DNA of 64,000 nucleotides from Ligustrum vulgare (Eukaryota > Streptophyta > Magnoliopsida > Lamiales > Oleaceae): contig OY743182.1 of NCBI GenBank assembly GCA_963555705.1, positions 50,348,592-50,412,591 of the forward strand. Direction: 5' to 3'. This document shows, piece by piece, positions 47,108 through 59,216 of the stretch. The translations under genes and the position numbers were made by a program. The notes below the pieces were generated by a model, which saw only the letters and a program-made list of their open reading frames with translations, was not told the origin of the DNA and did not search any database. Positions within the stretch are counted from its first letter, which is position 1. Each line of letters opens with the position of its first letter.

Positions 47108-48619
47108 TCCCCTCCCTCTTGAAAAGGATTCGACCTCGAATCTTGCTTGAATGCACTATCGTGAGACTCCTTGAACTTTGATCTTGTAACATTGTAGGTC
47201 ACAGGTTCGTGCAATGAAGTTGGACCTTCGCGATTCTCATCATCTCCTCCATATCGAAAGAGATTTGACCAAAAATCGACACCTACAATAAAAATAGAAA
47301 ATTAAGACACAATAAATGTAACTGAAATTTCATACTCACCGTGCAAAATCAATTTGTAGGCGTTGCCAAGAGCTTGAAGTGTACCAACACCGCAGAGTAG
47401 CAATTAGAATTTTATTATATCGAGAACCCGTTCTTTCCTCCAAATGAACAACATCCAACCACCTGGGTCAAATACAACTCGCATTCGATCTTGGTTCGAA
47501 TTGGAAGTGAATTTTTCAATATGCGCTCTAAATTGACGCTCACCCTGTTCTATCAGGGGCTTAACCAAATTTGCCTTTTTATGTCCACCTAAACTAACAC
47601 CTCCATCAATAAACAAGTGCATCAATCTCAAAAGAGTTAGTAGGCTAGGGCCAAAAGCAACATCAAGTAGAGAAAATTTGCTAATAGGATGAGCATTTCC
47701 ATTGCAAAACAAATTTAACAACCACAATTTGAGCATCATTTTTATGCAAAGGCACCACTTCCCAAAAGAAAAGATTCATCATCTTGATAGCAATGTTGGC
47801 TTCGTGCCATGTAAAAAAATGCGAAAGTTTAATACCCCTACCAACATCCACAAAATTAGCATCATTTCTTTTCTTTAGTCCAAATAAACCCAAATCAAAA
47901 TCCATAGAATGATTAATCCAAGGTTTACTAGGAACGTGCAAGTGGGTGCATGAGCCACGAGGCCAAACCTTATATTCAACCCCGTTGTAAGTGATGTGTT
48001 GACAAAAATTATGAGCAAATGCCACATTGATTTTCATCTTAGGCCAATGAGAATGTTCAACTAGAATAGTTATGGTGCCCTTAATCCCAAAATGTCTCAT
48101 CCAGCTCCCCATATGTGCATCTCTCACTTGTAACTCGCGCATGGGCCGTTTAGGAACAAACAATATAATCCCCCAAAACAAGTAACTATCATGCGCATAG
48201 AGTTCATCAATTTTTCTCTCATTACATGATTCAAAAATGTTAAACAATTTTGGTTGACTAGCATGCATGTCCCTATCATGTTCAAAACAAAATGGGTGGA
48301 CATTTAGAAATGTTAGAAGCGAAGTCCTTTTATCATCAAGATATTCCAATAAATTTCTCCCACGGACTCCCTCAACTAGCAATTCCTTTATAAGGAAAAT
48401 AGGCCCATCAATCATATCTCCACAAAATAGGAGTTCTCCATGCCCATAAAATTTACTATATGTAACATTTTCACAAAAGGATTTGGTACTTAGGCAATTT
48501 GGCACATGCAAGAAGCTGCATTTACAAATTAAGCACTCATCATGCCAATGATCTTTACCAAATGTTACATTTTCACAAGTCAACAACACACTTGTCAAAT
48601 TTACATCAAGATCATACAA
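47008..48619 (-). pseudogene. E3 integrase relic and C-terminal tail
   Basis: Three frames (47,681-48,619; 47,404-47,739; 47,008-47,214) hold a degraded integrase. The zinc-finger area reads GSWMRHFGIKGTITILVEHS then HWPKMKINVAF, and the core has WINHSMDFDLGLFGLKKRND. The central [13 protein letters not shown] part is deleted. RMRVVFDPGGWM and NPFQEGGDDENRE are remnants of the region after the core. Frameshifts separate them; it cannot give an active enzyme. Confidence 0.75.
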
Positions 48620-49174
48620 CCCTCTAATTTATTCAAGACACAATAACCTTACATTTAAGAAATGTTAGGAGCATACCTCCAAAATGTTGCATCGGTTATA
48701 TCATTTTCTTTACCTCGGTTGTACTCGTTTTTGTAGAAAAATGTTTCCATGAACTTCTTCCAATTGGTATATTGTTGGAGATCCTTGTTGCCTTAATAAG
48801 TTGGCCTCACGATCTCCTGCAACAAAGAAGTAACCAAGCTAGGGAGGGAATTATTGGAATATTCAAGAGTAAAGAACATTCTTGGGTGATCTTTTCTCTC
48901 AATTTTCTTGGTGGCACTCATCACTCCCTCACCTTTTTCTATGGTAGGAACCTCAACTCTCGGTTTTTCTCTTACCTCTCCTTTTCTGGAGTCGTAGCTC
49001 CAACCCTCATTGCCTCTCCTTTTTCTAGGGACGTGGCCCCAACTCTTATGCTCTCATTTTTGTTTTCTTCAATCTTTCCAATTGAATTTTCTTTTTCTTT
49101 CTCTTTTTTTATTTTCTTCTTCATTTTATTTTTCTTCTTTTTCTCATTTTCTTCCTAAAATTCCTTCTCGAGCT
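48620..49174 (-). other. E3 region where RT and RNase H are missing
   Basis: Only a trace of RNase H-like coding (FMETFFYKNE, near 48,720-48,760) remains. The rest is a T-rich spacer corresponding to the PEKGE-type linker between protease and pol in E1. Confidence 0.5.
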
Positions 49175-50083
49175 TCATTCGGTCTTGCATACTTCTTTCG
49201 GGCTCAAAGATAGGATCACAACCTTTTTCCCATTCATTTGGAAGCTACACCGGTTCTTCCTCTTATCATGTGCCACACTCCTATCACTTTGCCAAGGTCT
49301 TCCCAAAATTATGTGTGTAGTGTGTATGGGAACTACATGACATATCACTTGGTCACTAGAGGTTCCAATATTGAAAGTAAGAAGAACTTGTTCACTCACT
49401 CTCACTTCCCCATCGTCACCCAACCCTTGCAATACATAAGGATTATGATGCCTCATAACCGGTAACCCCAATTTCTCAACTCTACTAGCACTCACCAAAT
49501 TAGTGCCAATCTCCCCATCTATCATGAAACTACATGGTTTATCACTCACTAGGCACCTAGTGTAGAAATTATCCTCCCCATGTTCCTCCATCTCATTAGT
49601 ATGGGCCAAACATTGTGGTGGCCTAGTATTCATGCACCCATAGAGTGAAGAATTTTGCATTCTCACACTATCAATATTTTCATCAACTCCATTTCTCCTA
49701 TCATCTAACCCCTCTCTTATTTTCCTATTCACACTCCTATTTTGTTCACTATCCCTCTCATTATCCCAAACATCCTTTCTAATTTTGCTATTCAAACTCC
49801 CATTTTGTTTTCTAATTTCATTCCTATACACAATGTTCCCAAAATTATCCCTCAACCTTCTCTTAACATTCATCTTTTCTTCACCACTACTAGTTGATGT
49901 ACTATCCCCTCTTGTTCCCAAATTTTCCAACTCACCCCAAATTTTCTCCATTTGTCTAGTCATGGTGGTTGAAAGATTTAGCAACATCTTCTTCAATTCT
50001 TGAATTTGAGTATTGGAATTTGACATGGTGTGCAAGTGTGAAAGTGTTTTCATAAGAATATTTTTCACTCGTGTTTCACTCAA
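49175..50083 (-). pseudogene. E3 Gag N-terminus fused to protease
   Basis: A 302-residue open frame starts MSETRVKNILMKTL (a second Met begins MSNSNTQIQEL). It has a coiled Gag-like N-terminus (IQELKKMLLNLSTTMTRQME), then passes through an Arg/Asn-rich part directly into a protease: NFYTRCLVSDKPCSFMIDGE, then HIILGRPWQSDR. Capsid core and zinc knuckle are absent. The protease active site has D-G-E where E1 and E2 have D-G-G. The long intact frame in an RT-less element is unusual, but I infer no function from it. Confidence 0.7.
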
Positions 50084-50846
50084 TTTAGACTTTTACACTC
50101 TAATGAGCTCACCACTCTTGCCTTTTTCCACTAAAAAACTCATTTCTCAAGTTCTCCAAGAAATGTAATCAACTAAACCACAAAGTATAATTATTGTGAA
50201 GTCAAAGATCATAAACAAGGAAGAAGGAATTTATAACAAGTAGATACAATAGCAAGTGAAATTTATGTGCTTGCTATACTCAAAAGGAACAATTTTTATG
50301 TGGGATAAGATGCTAGGAACACAATTTCAACAATGGGATGGAATAACCACAAGTAATAGACAAGGCATAGATGTAGAGCAATAAGCACAAAGAATGTAAT
50401 TTTCAATGAGGCAATTTAGCAAACACTTTGTACTCAATCTTGAAGTGGCTTTGAATGGATATAATGTGGATATATGATAAATCCCAAACAACCCAAATGT
50501 GGTAAGGATTGAATGAACAATAACTACCCAATGTATGGAGCAAGTAATAAATGAGATAAAATGTTGATAACACAATTATCAATAATGGGAATTGGATAGG
50601 CCCAAGTAATTAGCAATAAATGGTCATTGAACAACAAAGCACTAATGGAGTATTTTCATTAAGAAGTTTTGTAGTGAATGAATAATGAAATTCCCCCAAC
50701 AAACTCCCAATTAATATACCCAATACATGGAATCAACAAATATCTCAAGAACATAGAATTTCCACAATTTTTTTTTCCAATTTTTTTTTTTTTTTTTGAA
50801 GAATAACAATACAAGAATGTAAAGATAGGTTTACCAAATTAGAACC

Positions 50847-50860
50847 AAGCTCTGATACCA
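50847..50860 (-). promoter_or_regulatory. E3 primer-binding site, initiator tRNA-Met
   Basis: Minus-strand TGGTATCAGAGCTT, two bases from the 5' LTR end. Confidence 0.85.
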
Positions 50861-50862
50861 AA

Positions 50863-51616
50863 TGATGCGAACTCCCTTGGTATATCGACCAAGAATTCCC
50901 ACAACAATTCGAAATCTTCCAAAAAAAGTTAAAATGGTAAAATAAAACGATAAACACCTTAATCCAAGTTTAAATCTAACCCAAAATTCAAAGGTTAACA
51001 AACCTATCCCAATGGTTATCAACCAAACAAATTTCAAGGTGGTGAAAATAAACAACAAACACAAGAATATAATATATACTCAAATAAAGTTGATTAATTT
51101 CCTAAGAGATTATAAGAGTAACAAAGGGTTTACCTCACCCATGGGGGACTCTTTCTAGAGCTTCATCATGACCATCAAAGTTATTTTTAGGGTTTGAAAT
51201 GAAAGTGTATTTAATGTACAAAAATTGGGCCAAAAGAGCATTATCGAAAATTGCAAGAAAACCCTTTTTTTCAAAAGCAGCGTGTTTCGGTTGACCGAAC
51301 TGGTCGACCGAAACTATTTCGGTCGATCACATGGTCTACCGAAATAGAACTTTCGGTCGACCAATCCTCGACCGAACGCGACTAAGGCTGAACCCCAAAA
51401 TCTCTGCAGAGTTTCGGTCGACCGGAATGACTTTCGGTTGACCGAAATTGGCTGAGTCCAATTTCTCCTTATTTTTGGCTCCAACTTGATTCTGGACTTG
51501 TTTTTCTTGGCTTTAATTACTTGTTTAGTCTCGAATCTTGAACCTCTTCGGCGTGGGATCTCGTCATGGGTCTCACGGACACGTGTATCGAGGTTTGACT
51601 TTCTTGATTCTCATCA
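50863..51616 (-). repeat. 5' LTR of E3 (754 bp)
   Basis: TGATGCGAACTCC...TTCTCATCA. Its palindrome array lies at about 51,284-51,448 with an extra GGTTGACCGAACTGGTCGAC part missing in the other LTR, explaining the 12-bp length difference. Confidence 0.9.
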
Positions 51617-51621
51617 CAACG

Positions 51622-52437
51622 TGTAATGTATCTATTAGTATTTGCGGACATATGTAATTTGCTACTCAATAATGGATATTGTAAAAATTGAAAAAGTGAT
51701 ATTCATGTAAAAAAAAGTGGCAAAGTGTAACTTTTTAGTTTAAAAAATATAAAAAATGACATTGCGTTTGTGTATAGAGAATGGAGAATATGTGTAATGT
51801 ATCTATTAATGTTTGTGGACTTGTTTAATTTATTATTTAATGATGAATATTGCAAAAACTGAAAAAGTGACATGTAAGTAAAAAAAAAATGATAAAATCA
51901 CTCAAAAGAGAAAGTGATAAAAAGTGTGATCATGTCAACACAATTATTCTAATATTTTGAATAAAATTAACAAGTAATAAATTTATTCTAGAAAGTTTGT
52001 TAAAAGTTTTGTGTTTAAAAATATGTTTTTATACTTTCTCGATAAAATTGTGTGGTTGAAAAGTAGAGAAAGATAACGTGTATAGTTAAAAAGTGATTTG
52101 TGAATTGTGTTGTAAAAAACATGTTTGCCAAACAAATGTTTAATTTATGTTTGATTGAGAAAGTAACATACGTGTCAACATTTTTTATAAATAAGTGGCA
52201 CAATTATTAAAAAAGTGACAAAAAAATTAAAAAAAAGTGGTACTCAAAATTTAAAACGTATTGTTACTTCTTAAAAATTTCTAAAAAATATTTTTGTAAA
52301 TGATTAAAAAATAAGGGTATTTTTGAAACTACCCCTTCTTATTTTTGTATTTTGGATAAAAAGATCCAATTGAGCCCGAATTGGTTGATTTGTTTTTGTT
52401 TTTAGTTTTTTTTTTTTAAGAATCCATGAATTCAACG
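51622..52437. repeat. Right flank of the degenerate tandem repeat
   Basis: GTGTAATGTATCTATTA and ATATTGCAAAAACTGA phrases recur at about 170-180-bp spacing (51,622, 51,791 and 51,664, 51,840). Beyond about 51,950 the sequence is A/T-rich with no feature I can support. Confidence 0.5.
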
Positions 52438-52911
52438 TGTTGGCTGACTTATGGGAAGTGGTGTGTGGATTCAATTGTTTCAATACTGTTTTTGGGGTTT
52501 TGCAAATTTCTCTCCTGTCACTGGTTTTTGAAGATTCTTCATCTTCATCTTCTAGATTTTCCTCTTGAGTGATGAATATTCACTTCTCTAAAATGAATAT
52601 TATATAGAAGATTTGGAGAATTCTGGTTTGTTATGTTCTTGAGTTAACATCAACTGTGTTAGAGAGAGAGAACGGTTGTAATCTTGAGTGATTTCCTTTG
52701 TGAACAAATATAAAATCTGAAAATAAACTTAAAAATGCTTGATGAAAGGATTACAAAGTTAAACTATTTATAGAAAAATCAAACTAAGTTAGAAGGAACT
52801 AGAAGAACCTAGAACCGTCACTAAATCTAATAACTTGAATCTAACAATTTGAATCTAACAAACTTATTCTAGCTAATTCTAGAATATTCTAATCTAACTA
52901 ATATCTCAACA
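52438..52911 (-). mobile_element. Copia-type LTR remnant
   Basis: On the minus strand it reads TGTTGAGATATTAGTTAG...GCCAACA. It is preceded by a purine-rich CTTGAAGGGCA (52,912-52,925), as at the 3' LTR of copia elements, and has CTATAAATAG in the middle (near 52,765-52,775). The rest of the element is missing or lies beyond E2, which interrupts the sequence at 53,000. Confidence 0.55.
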
Positions 52912-52999
52912 TGCCCTTCAAGTTGGAAGTTATATGAAATATAAAAAAGTAAAAAAACAGTACAGAGATATGTAAAATTCTCATAAAATTCCCCTTAAG

Positions 53000-53895
53000 T
53001 GATGTGATCCGATATGGGGATCACCAAGAACACACGGAATTAAACGCCGGAAAGCTCTAAAATCCAATTAGTAGACGATAACAATGCAACCCCGAACTCA
53101 CGACACAAGAACTATGGGTATATTAAACTCAAAACCCGTTACGATGCGGAGATAAGAACCACAGAGGGGGAACGCCACAAATGTTGTCAAATCCTTTGAT
53201 AAGTTCAAATTTGTTCAACGAGAACAAGAAGAAAATTAAGGGAATATCTCACCTTCAATATCATTAATCTCAAGAATAAAAGTTGTTTTACATAATGCTG
53301 AATGAAGCCTTTAAATAGGCTAACGAAATAAAGCAACCAAAAATAAACTAGAATTCAACCTAAACTAAAACGCCTAAACTAGGTTTTAATTTACAGCGCT
53401 AAGTTACGGTTGTAACTTTTAAGTTTACGGCTGTAAGTGACTTACGGTCTAAAAATCAAAACATCTGTTACGGTCGTGACAATTTATTTTACGGCCGTAA
53501 GCGACCTTCTGAACAAAATTAAAAGTTACAAAATTCTGGTTACGGCCGTGAGAATTTGATTACGGCCGTGAGTTCATATGTTACGGCCGTAATGGCCTTT
53601 CTGTCCAATTTCACCAAGATGATTTTACGGCCGTAAAAAGGGGTGTTACGGCCGTGAGAATGCTTCTGCCTCAATTTCTTGTTATTCTTTGATCCAAATG
53701 CATAGTAACAACTTTGGTTCCTCTTCCACTTTGTTATGCAACGTAAATGAGGTCTTTGCACTCGAGCACTCATCCATCCACGCTTGCATGAATCCTTGCA
53801 TTGCCTGCTTGATTCTTTTGGCCTTTTACCTCGTTATTGGTCCTACAGGCACGTGCAACGGGTCAATGCTTGTCGAGCCACTCCGGAACTCATCA
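53000..53895 (-). repeat. 3' LTR of E2 (896 bp)
   Basis: Contains the palindrome array at 53,404-53,657 and a TATA-like palindrome GCCTTTAAATAGGC at 53,307-53,320. A nonsense codon (CAA to TAA in the GPITR tail) is present in this copy but not in the other LTR. Confidence 0.9.
53404..53657. repeat. Array of about ten TTACGGCCGTAA-type palindromes (E2 3' LTR)
   Basis: Ten TTACGG-headed motifs, six with the perfect ACGGCCGT core. The others are ACGGTTGT, ACGGCTGT, ACGGTCGT and a half-site ACGGTCT, all C-to-T or G-to-A type changes from the perfect core. Confidence 0.88.
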
Positions 53896-56686
53896 TCCCC
53901 TCCTTGTTGAAAAGTATTCGTCCTCGAATCATCACCTGCATCAAACAGAGAAAGATCAGCAACATTAAAAGAAGCAGACACGTTATACTCACCTGGAAGA
54001 TCGAGCTTATATGCATTCTCATTTATCTTTTCAATGATTTGAAAATGTCCATCGCCTCTTGGCTGCAACTTCGACTTTCTTTGGGTTGGAAATCGCTCCT
54101 TTTGCAAGTGCACCCACACCCAATCACCGACTCGAACGTCACTTGCCTCCTACCTTTGTTGGCATGAGTCGCATAATGCTCATTTTTCTTTTCAATTTTT
54201 CCTTTCACCTTCTCATGAAGTGTCTTCACCAGCTTAGCCTTGTTCGCCCCGTCCAAACTGCTCCTTTCATCTACAGGTAAAGGAATTAAATCAAGAGGAG
54301 TTAGCGGGTTGAAACCATAAACAACTTCAAAAGGTGAACATGAAGTAGTAGAATGCACAGACCGATTATAAGAAAATTCCACAAATGGTAAACATTCCTC
54401 CCAACTTTTTAAATTCTTATTTATTATGGTGCGCAAAAGTTGGATTAATGTCCTATTAACTACCTCCGTTTGACCATCAGTTTGCGGGTGACATGTAGTA
54501 GAAAATAACAATTTAGTACCCATCTTCCCCCACAAGACTTTCCAAAAGTAGCTTAGGAACTTAACATCCCTATCAGACACAATACTCCTAGGTACCCCAT
54601 GGAGTCTCACAATTCCCCTAAAGAATAGGTCAGCAATGTTTGTTGCTTCATCAGTTTTATGACAAGGAATAAAATGTGTCATTTTGCTAAATCTGTCTAC
54701 CACCACAAATATCGAGTCTCTACCCTTTTTTGTCCTAGGCAGACCTAACACAAAATCCATAGATATATCTACCCAAGGTTCATTAGGTACGGGCAAAGGT
54801 GTATACAAATCTTGTGATAAGACTCTAGACTTAGATTGCTTACAAGTTATGCACCTTTCACAAATATGGTGAACATCCCTTTTCATTTTAGGCCAATAAA
54901 AATGCTCTTGTAAAGTTTCTAAAGTCTTAATAACACCAAAGTGTCCCATTAACCCCCCACCATGAGCCTCACGCACTAGCAATTCACGCATAGAACAATT
55001 AGGCACACAAAGTTTACTTTCTCTAAATAAATAGCCATCATGCCTATAAAATTTATCAATTACACCCTTTTCACATGAAGCATAAATGGTAGAAAAATCA
55101 GGGTCATCATCATACATACCTTTTATATACTCGAACCCAAGCAACTTCGCATTTAAAGAGTTTAGAAGTACGTACCTGCGAGAAAGGGCATCTGCTACCA
55201 CATTCTCCTTACCTTGCTTATAGCGAATGACGTATGGAAATGTCTCAATGAATTCCATCCAACGGGCGTGTCTTTTGTTTAGCTTACCTTGTCCCTTGAG
55301 GTGTTTCAGTGACTCGTGGTCAGTGTGTATGACGAATTACTTTGGCCACAGATAGTGCTGCCATGTCTCCAAGGCACGAACAAGAGTATAAAGCTCCTTG
55401 TCGTAGGTAGGATAATTCAAAACTGCCCCACTCAGCTTTTCATTGAAAAATGCAATCGGTCTTTTTTCCTACATAAGAACAGCTCCGATCCCTATTCCTG
55501 ATGCATCACATTCAATCTCAAAGGTTTGGTTAAAGTTAGGTAAAGCCAAAACTGGTGCAGAACATAACCTATCCTTAAGCATTTTAAAAGCATTTTCTTG
55601 TACTATTCCCCAATGGAATCTTACACTTTTCTTAACCATTTCTGTGAGTGGTGCTGTAAGTGTGCTAAAGTCTTTAACAAACCTCCTATAAAACCCAGCC
55701 AACCCATGGAAACTCCTAACCTCGGTAATACTTTTGGGAGTTGGTCATTCTTCAATAGCACGAATTTTCTCCTCATCTACCTCTACACCATTAACACTAA
55801 CAACAAACCCAAGAAAAATTACCTTTTCCATGCAAAAAGTACACTTTTTAAAATTAGCATATAGTTTTTCAGTTTTCAACACTTCCAAAACAGATCTTAA
55901 ATGTTTAATGTGATCACCTAAGTTCTTACTATATACCAAAATGTCATCAAAGTATACCACAACGAATTTACCAATGTAAGCACGCAAAACATGATTCATT
56001 AGCCTCATAAAAGTGCTAGGTGCATTCGAGAGGCCGAATGGCATAACCATCCATTCATATAAACCATATTTGGTTTTGAAGGCGATTTTTCATTCATCAC
56101 CTTCTTTCATACGAATTTGGTGATAACCACTCTTAAGGTCTAGTTTGCTAAACATGCTAGCACCATAAAGTTCATCAAGCATGTCATCAAGTCTAGGTAT
56201 GGGATGTCGATACTTTACCGTAATATTGTTGACTGCTCTACAATCAACGCACATCCTCCAAGTCCCATCCTTTTTAGGTACCAACAGAACTGGTACTGCA
56301 CATGAGCTCATGCTTTCCCGAACATAGCCCCTTTTCAGCAGCTCTTCAACCTTCTTTTGTAGCTCCTTGGTCTCTTCGGGATTGCTCCTATAAGCTGGCC
56401 TGTTTGGGATGACTGCTCCCGGCACGAAGTCAATCTGGTATTCAATCCCTCGAATTGGTGGCAGCCCACTAGGAATTTCCTCGGGAAATAAATCTGTAAA
56501 TTCCTGCAAAAGAGACACAGCTAAACTGGGGAGGGAGTGGTTAGCTTCATCAAGTACGAGGAGAGATTCCTTATACATTAGTAAAATCACGAGTTTATTT
56601 GTAGAAATAGCCTTGGTGATATCACTCTGTTTTGCGTAGAAGCTCACTTTTGTTTTCTCTCTTTTATTTTTACTGGCACTCTTCAC
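53826..56686 (-). pseudogene. E2 pol: RT, RNase H, integrase with stops and frameshift
   Basis: RT begins after SFYAKQSDITKA and keeps [16 protein letters not shown] and YFDDIL. Stops fall at 56,090 and 55,745 (both TGA where E1 has tryptophan), 55,469 (TAG where E1 has glutamine) and near 55,337 (TAA where E1 has glutamate). Integrase from 55,258 keeps the zinc finger and a DD35E core with SDRDVKF and GQTEVVNR. A frameshift near 54,130 precedes the [18 protein letters not shown]; the frame then ends at GPITR. Function as an enzyme source is excluded without readthrough. Confidence 0.9.
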
Positions 56687-56692
56687 ACCCTC

Positions 56693-58560
56693 TCATTTTT
56701 CTGGGATTGTGGTCCCAACTCTCTGTTTTTCACACAACTCTCCTTTTTCCGGGATCGTGGTCCCGACCCTCTTTCTCTCTTCCTCACTTTTTAATTTCAA
56801 TTGATCTTCATAGACTTGTTGAGGTGACAAAGGCATTAGTTTGATATTTTTCCCATCCTTAGTGAAGGTATACCTATTTTTAAAGCCATCATGAATAACC
56901 TTCCTATCGAATTTCCAAGGCCTGCCCAACAAGATGTGCCCTGCATGCATGGGAACCATATCACAAACCACCCTATCTTCGTATTTCCCAATTGCCAAAT
57001 CAACCACCACTTGTTTATTCACCTTAATCTCACCCGATTCATTTAACCATTGTAGTTTATAGGGCCTAGGGTGTTTTAGCATAGGTATGCATAATTTCTC
57101 CACTAGAGTAGTGCTAGCAACGTTCGCACAACTACCACCATCTATTATCAAACTACACACCTTGTTATTCACAAAGCACCTAATATGAAATATATTTTCT
57201 CGCTTCTCACCCGACTCCTCCACCTTAACTTGAGTACTAAGGGCTCTCCTAGTGACAAGTGATTTAGCTACTGCATAGTCTCCATCATCATTTTCACTAA
57301 CATCCTCTAGAGCTGGCATATCCTTATACCCATCCTCCACTTCTTCCTCTTTCTCATCCTCCGAACTTAATACCCCATCACGCACAACCAATATTCGTTT
57401 ATTTGGACATTGTGAAGAAATATGTCCTAAGCCGGAACATTTAAAACAACGAATATCTCTAGTCCTAGGAGTTTGAGAATCAGAAGCAATTTTACCTTTG
57501 TTGGGTGGCTCTACTTTTCCCTTCGGTGCCTCAAATTTATTTTTCTGCACAACCCCATCATTTTTAGAAGTCCCGCTCCATGTAGACTTACCAAAAGGGT
57601 TAGAACTTGTAGAGAATTTTGAAGTTCCCTTCCTTTTTAGTTGTCGTTCTACTTTCATGGCCATATGAAGCATCTCCTCCAAATCGATACAGTGCTGCAA
57701 TTCAATAACATTAGCAATATCTCGATTTAAACCACTTAAAAACCTAGTCATGGTTGCCTCCGGGTCTTCCTCTATATTTGCCCTAATCATGGCAACCTCC
57801 ATGTCCCTATGGTAATCCTCCACACTCTTACTACCTTGGGAAAGGGTTTGTAGTTTTTGGTAGAGATCCCTATAGTAATGTCCAGGCACAAATCGTTTTC
57901 TCATAAGGGCCTTCAACTCATCCCAAGTTTCAATAGGCCTCTCCCCATTCCTCCTTTTACTAGTAACCAATTGATCCCACCATACTATAGCATAATCAGT
58001 AAATTCTACGACTTCCAATTTAACCTTTTTAGATTCGGAATAATTATGACAATCAAAAATCAATTCTACCCTCTTTTCCCATTCAAAATAAGTTTCCGGA
58101 TTACTTTTACCTTGAAACGAGGGAATGGAATTTTTATATTACCAACATGCCCATCTACATCATCCCTACGATCACGCCTATATCCCCTATCACGTATTTC
58201 TCCCCGATCTCGTCTCCTACCAACACTAGTAATAGACAATTCACCACTATCTTCATCACTATCAACAACCTCAACACGTTCATTCCTAGCTCTAAATTGT
58301 GGGTTGAATTCATACCTTAGTGGTCTCCGTAAATTAGGGAAATTGAGCGATTGTTCCTGACGTGGTTGAACAATTCCCGCACCACGTGTCTCCCCCAGAT
58401 TATTAGCCCTTTCCACATTCACGCCGGATTGTGGACCAATTTTTGCTTCCAACTTTGCATCCAACCTCGCCTCCAATTTTGCAAACTGTTCCTCCATCAT
58501 TGCAAGCATTTTAAAATCTTGAAGATCCTTTTCCGTCGACGAAGCTTCCTTCTGTGACAT
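56693..58560 (-). pseudogene. E2 gag and protease with a frameshift
   Basis: The frame opens MSQKEASSTEKDLQDF (58560). A frameshift between about 58,140 and 58,066 separates the N-terminus from the capsid part, which then runs open for 456 codons: VEFTDYAIVWWDQLVTSKRR, MRKRFVPGHYYRDLYQKL, a CFKCSGLGHISSQC zinc knuckle and a protease with LIIDGGSCANVAS and HILLGRPWKFDR. It ends at a TGA (56693-56695) where E1 reads on through a repeated PEKGE-type linker into pol. Confidence 0.9.
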
Positions 58561-59202
58561 GGTTAGTATTATAGAAAAGAGAAAAAAAATTAAATAAAGA
58601 TCCTCACGTGTTTTATCACTCGTGTATCACTCGATTTTGGCTTTTTCCTTCTATTAATCTCACCACTCTGCCTTTTTCCTCTCTATTCCCTTTTATCTCA
58701 CGATCTCAAAGAACCCACCAAACTAATCACGGATTTGGTCATTGTGGAATAAACCCCAAAGTGCAAATAAGGAAAGTTGATGAAAAAATTGGAATTAGGA
58801 AGTGTAAGAAGGAAATTATGGAAACAAGAATTCTATTTCAAGAAGAAGTTTTATGGAATCAAGAATAAGGAATTTAATGGAAACAAGGATTGTTGGAAAG
58901 ATTTGCCACAGATTATTTTCCAAGAAAAGATTTCTTGAATTATCTTGGAAATTTTTTTTTCTTGAATCAAATCAACAACTTTTTTTTTTTTTTTTTTGTA
59001 ATTTTCGGATTTTTTCTTCTTCCTTTTTTTTTTTTTGCTACTCAACAAGAACAATCAAGATCAAGAAACGGAATTTGGCAAATCTTGAATTTCTGACGAA
59101 TTTCAAGAAACAAGAATTGGAATGAAATTTTTTTTTTTAATGATTAAAATCTGGAAATAGAAGAAAAGAACTAGAATACTAAATACTTGGATTTAGAGAC
59201 AG

Positions 59203-59214
59203 GCTCTGATACCA
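59203..59214 (-). promoter_or_regulatory. E2 primer-binding site, initiator tRNA-Met
   Basis: Minus-strand TGGTATCAGAGC, two bases from the 5' LTR. Confidence 0.85.
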
Positions 59215-59216
59215 GA

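Larger units (their letters stand above)
46366..51616 (-). mobile_element. Ty3/gypsy element E3, RT-deleted
   Basis: LTRs 46366-47107 (3') and 50863-51616 (5') start TGATGCGAAC and end TTCTCATCA. A perfect CAACG duplication flanks the element (46361-46365, 51617-51621). A tRNA-iMet primer site (50847-50860) and a purine tract (AAGAGGGAGGGGA) are in place. The 3.7-kb interior keeps the Gag start, a protease, and an integrase remnant but no reverse transcriptase, and the capsid core is missing. Such an element could have moved only with help from relatives such as E1 or E2. Confidence 0.9.

Noticed and set aside
57857..58360. 167-codon plus-strand frame in E2 gag
   Set aside because: Antisense shadow of Gag.
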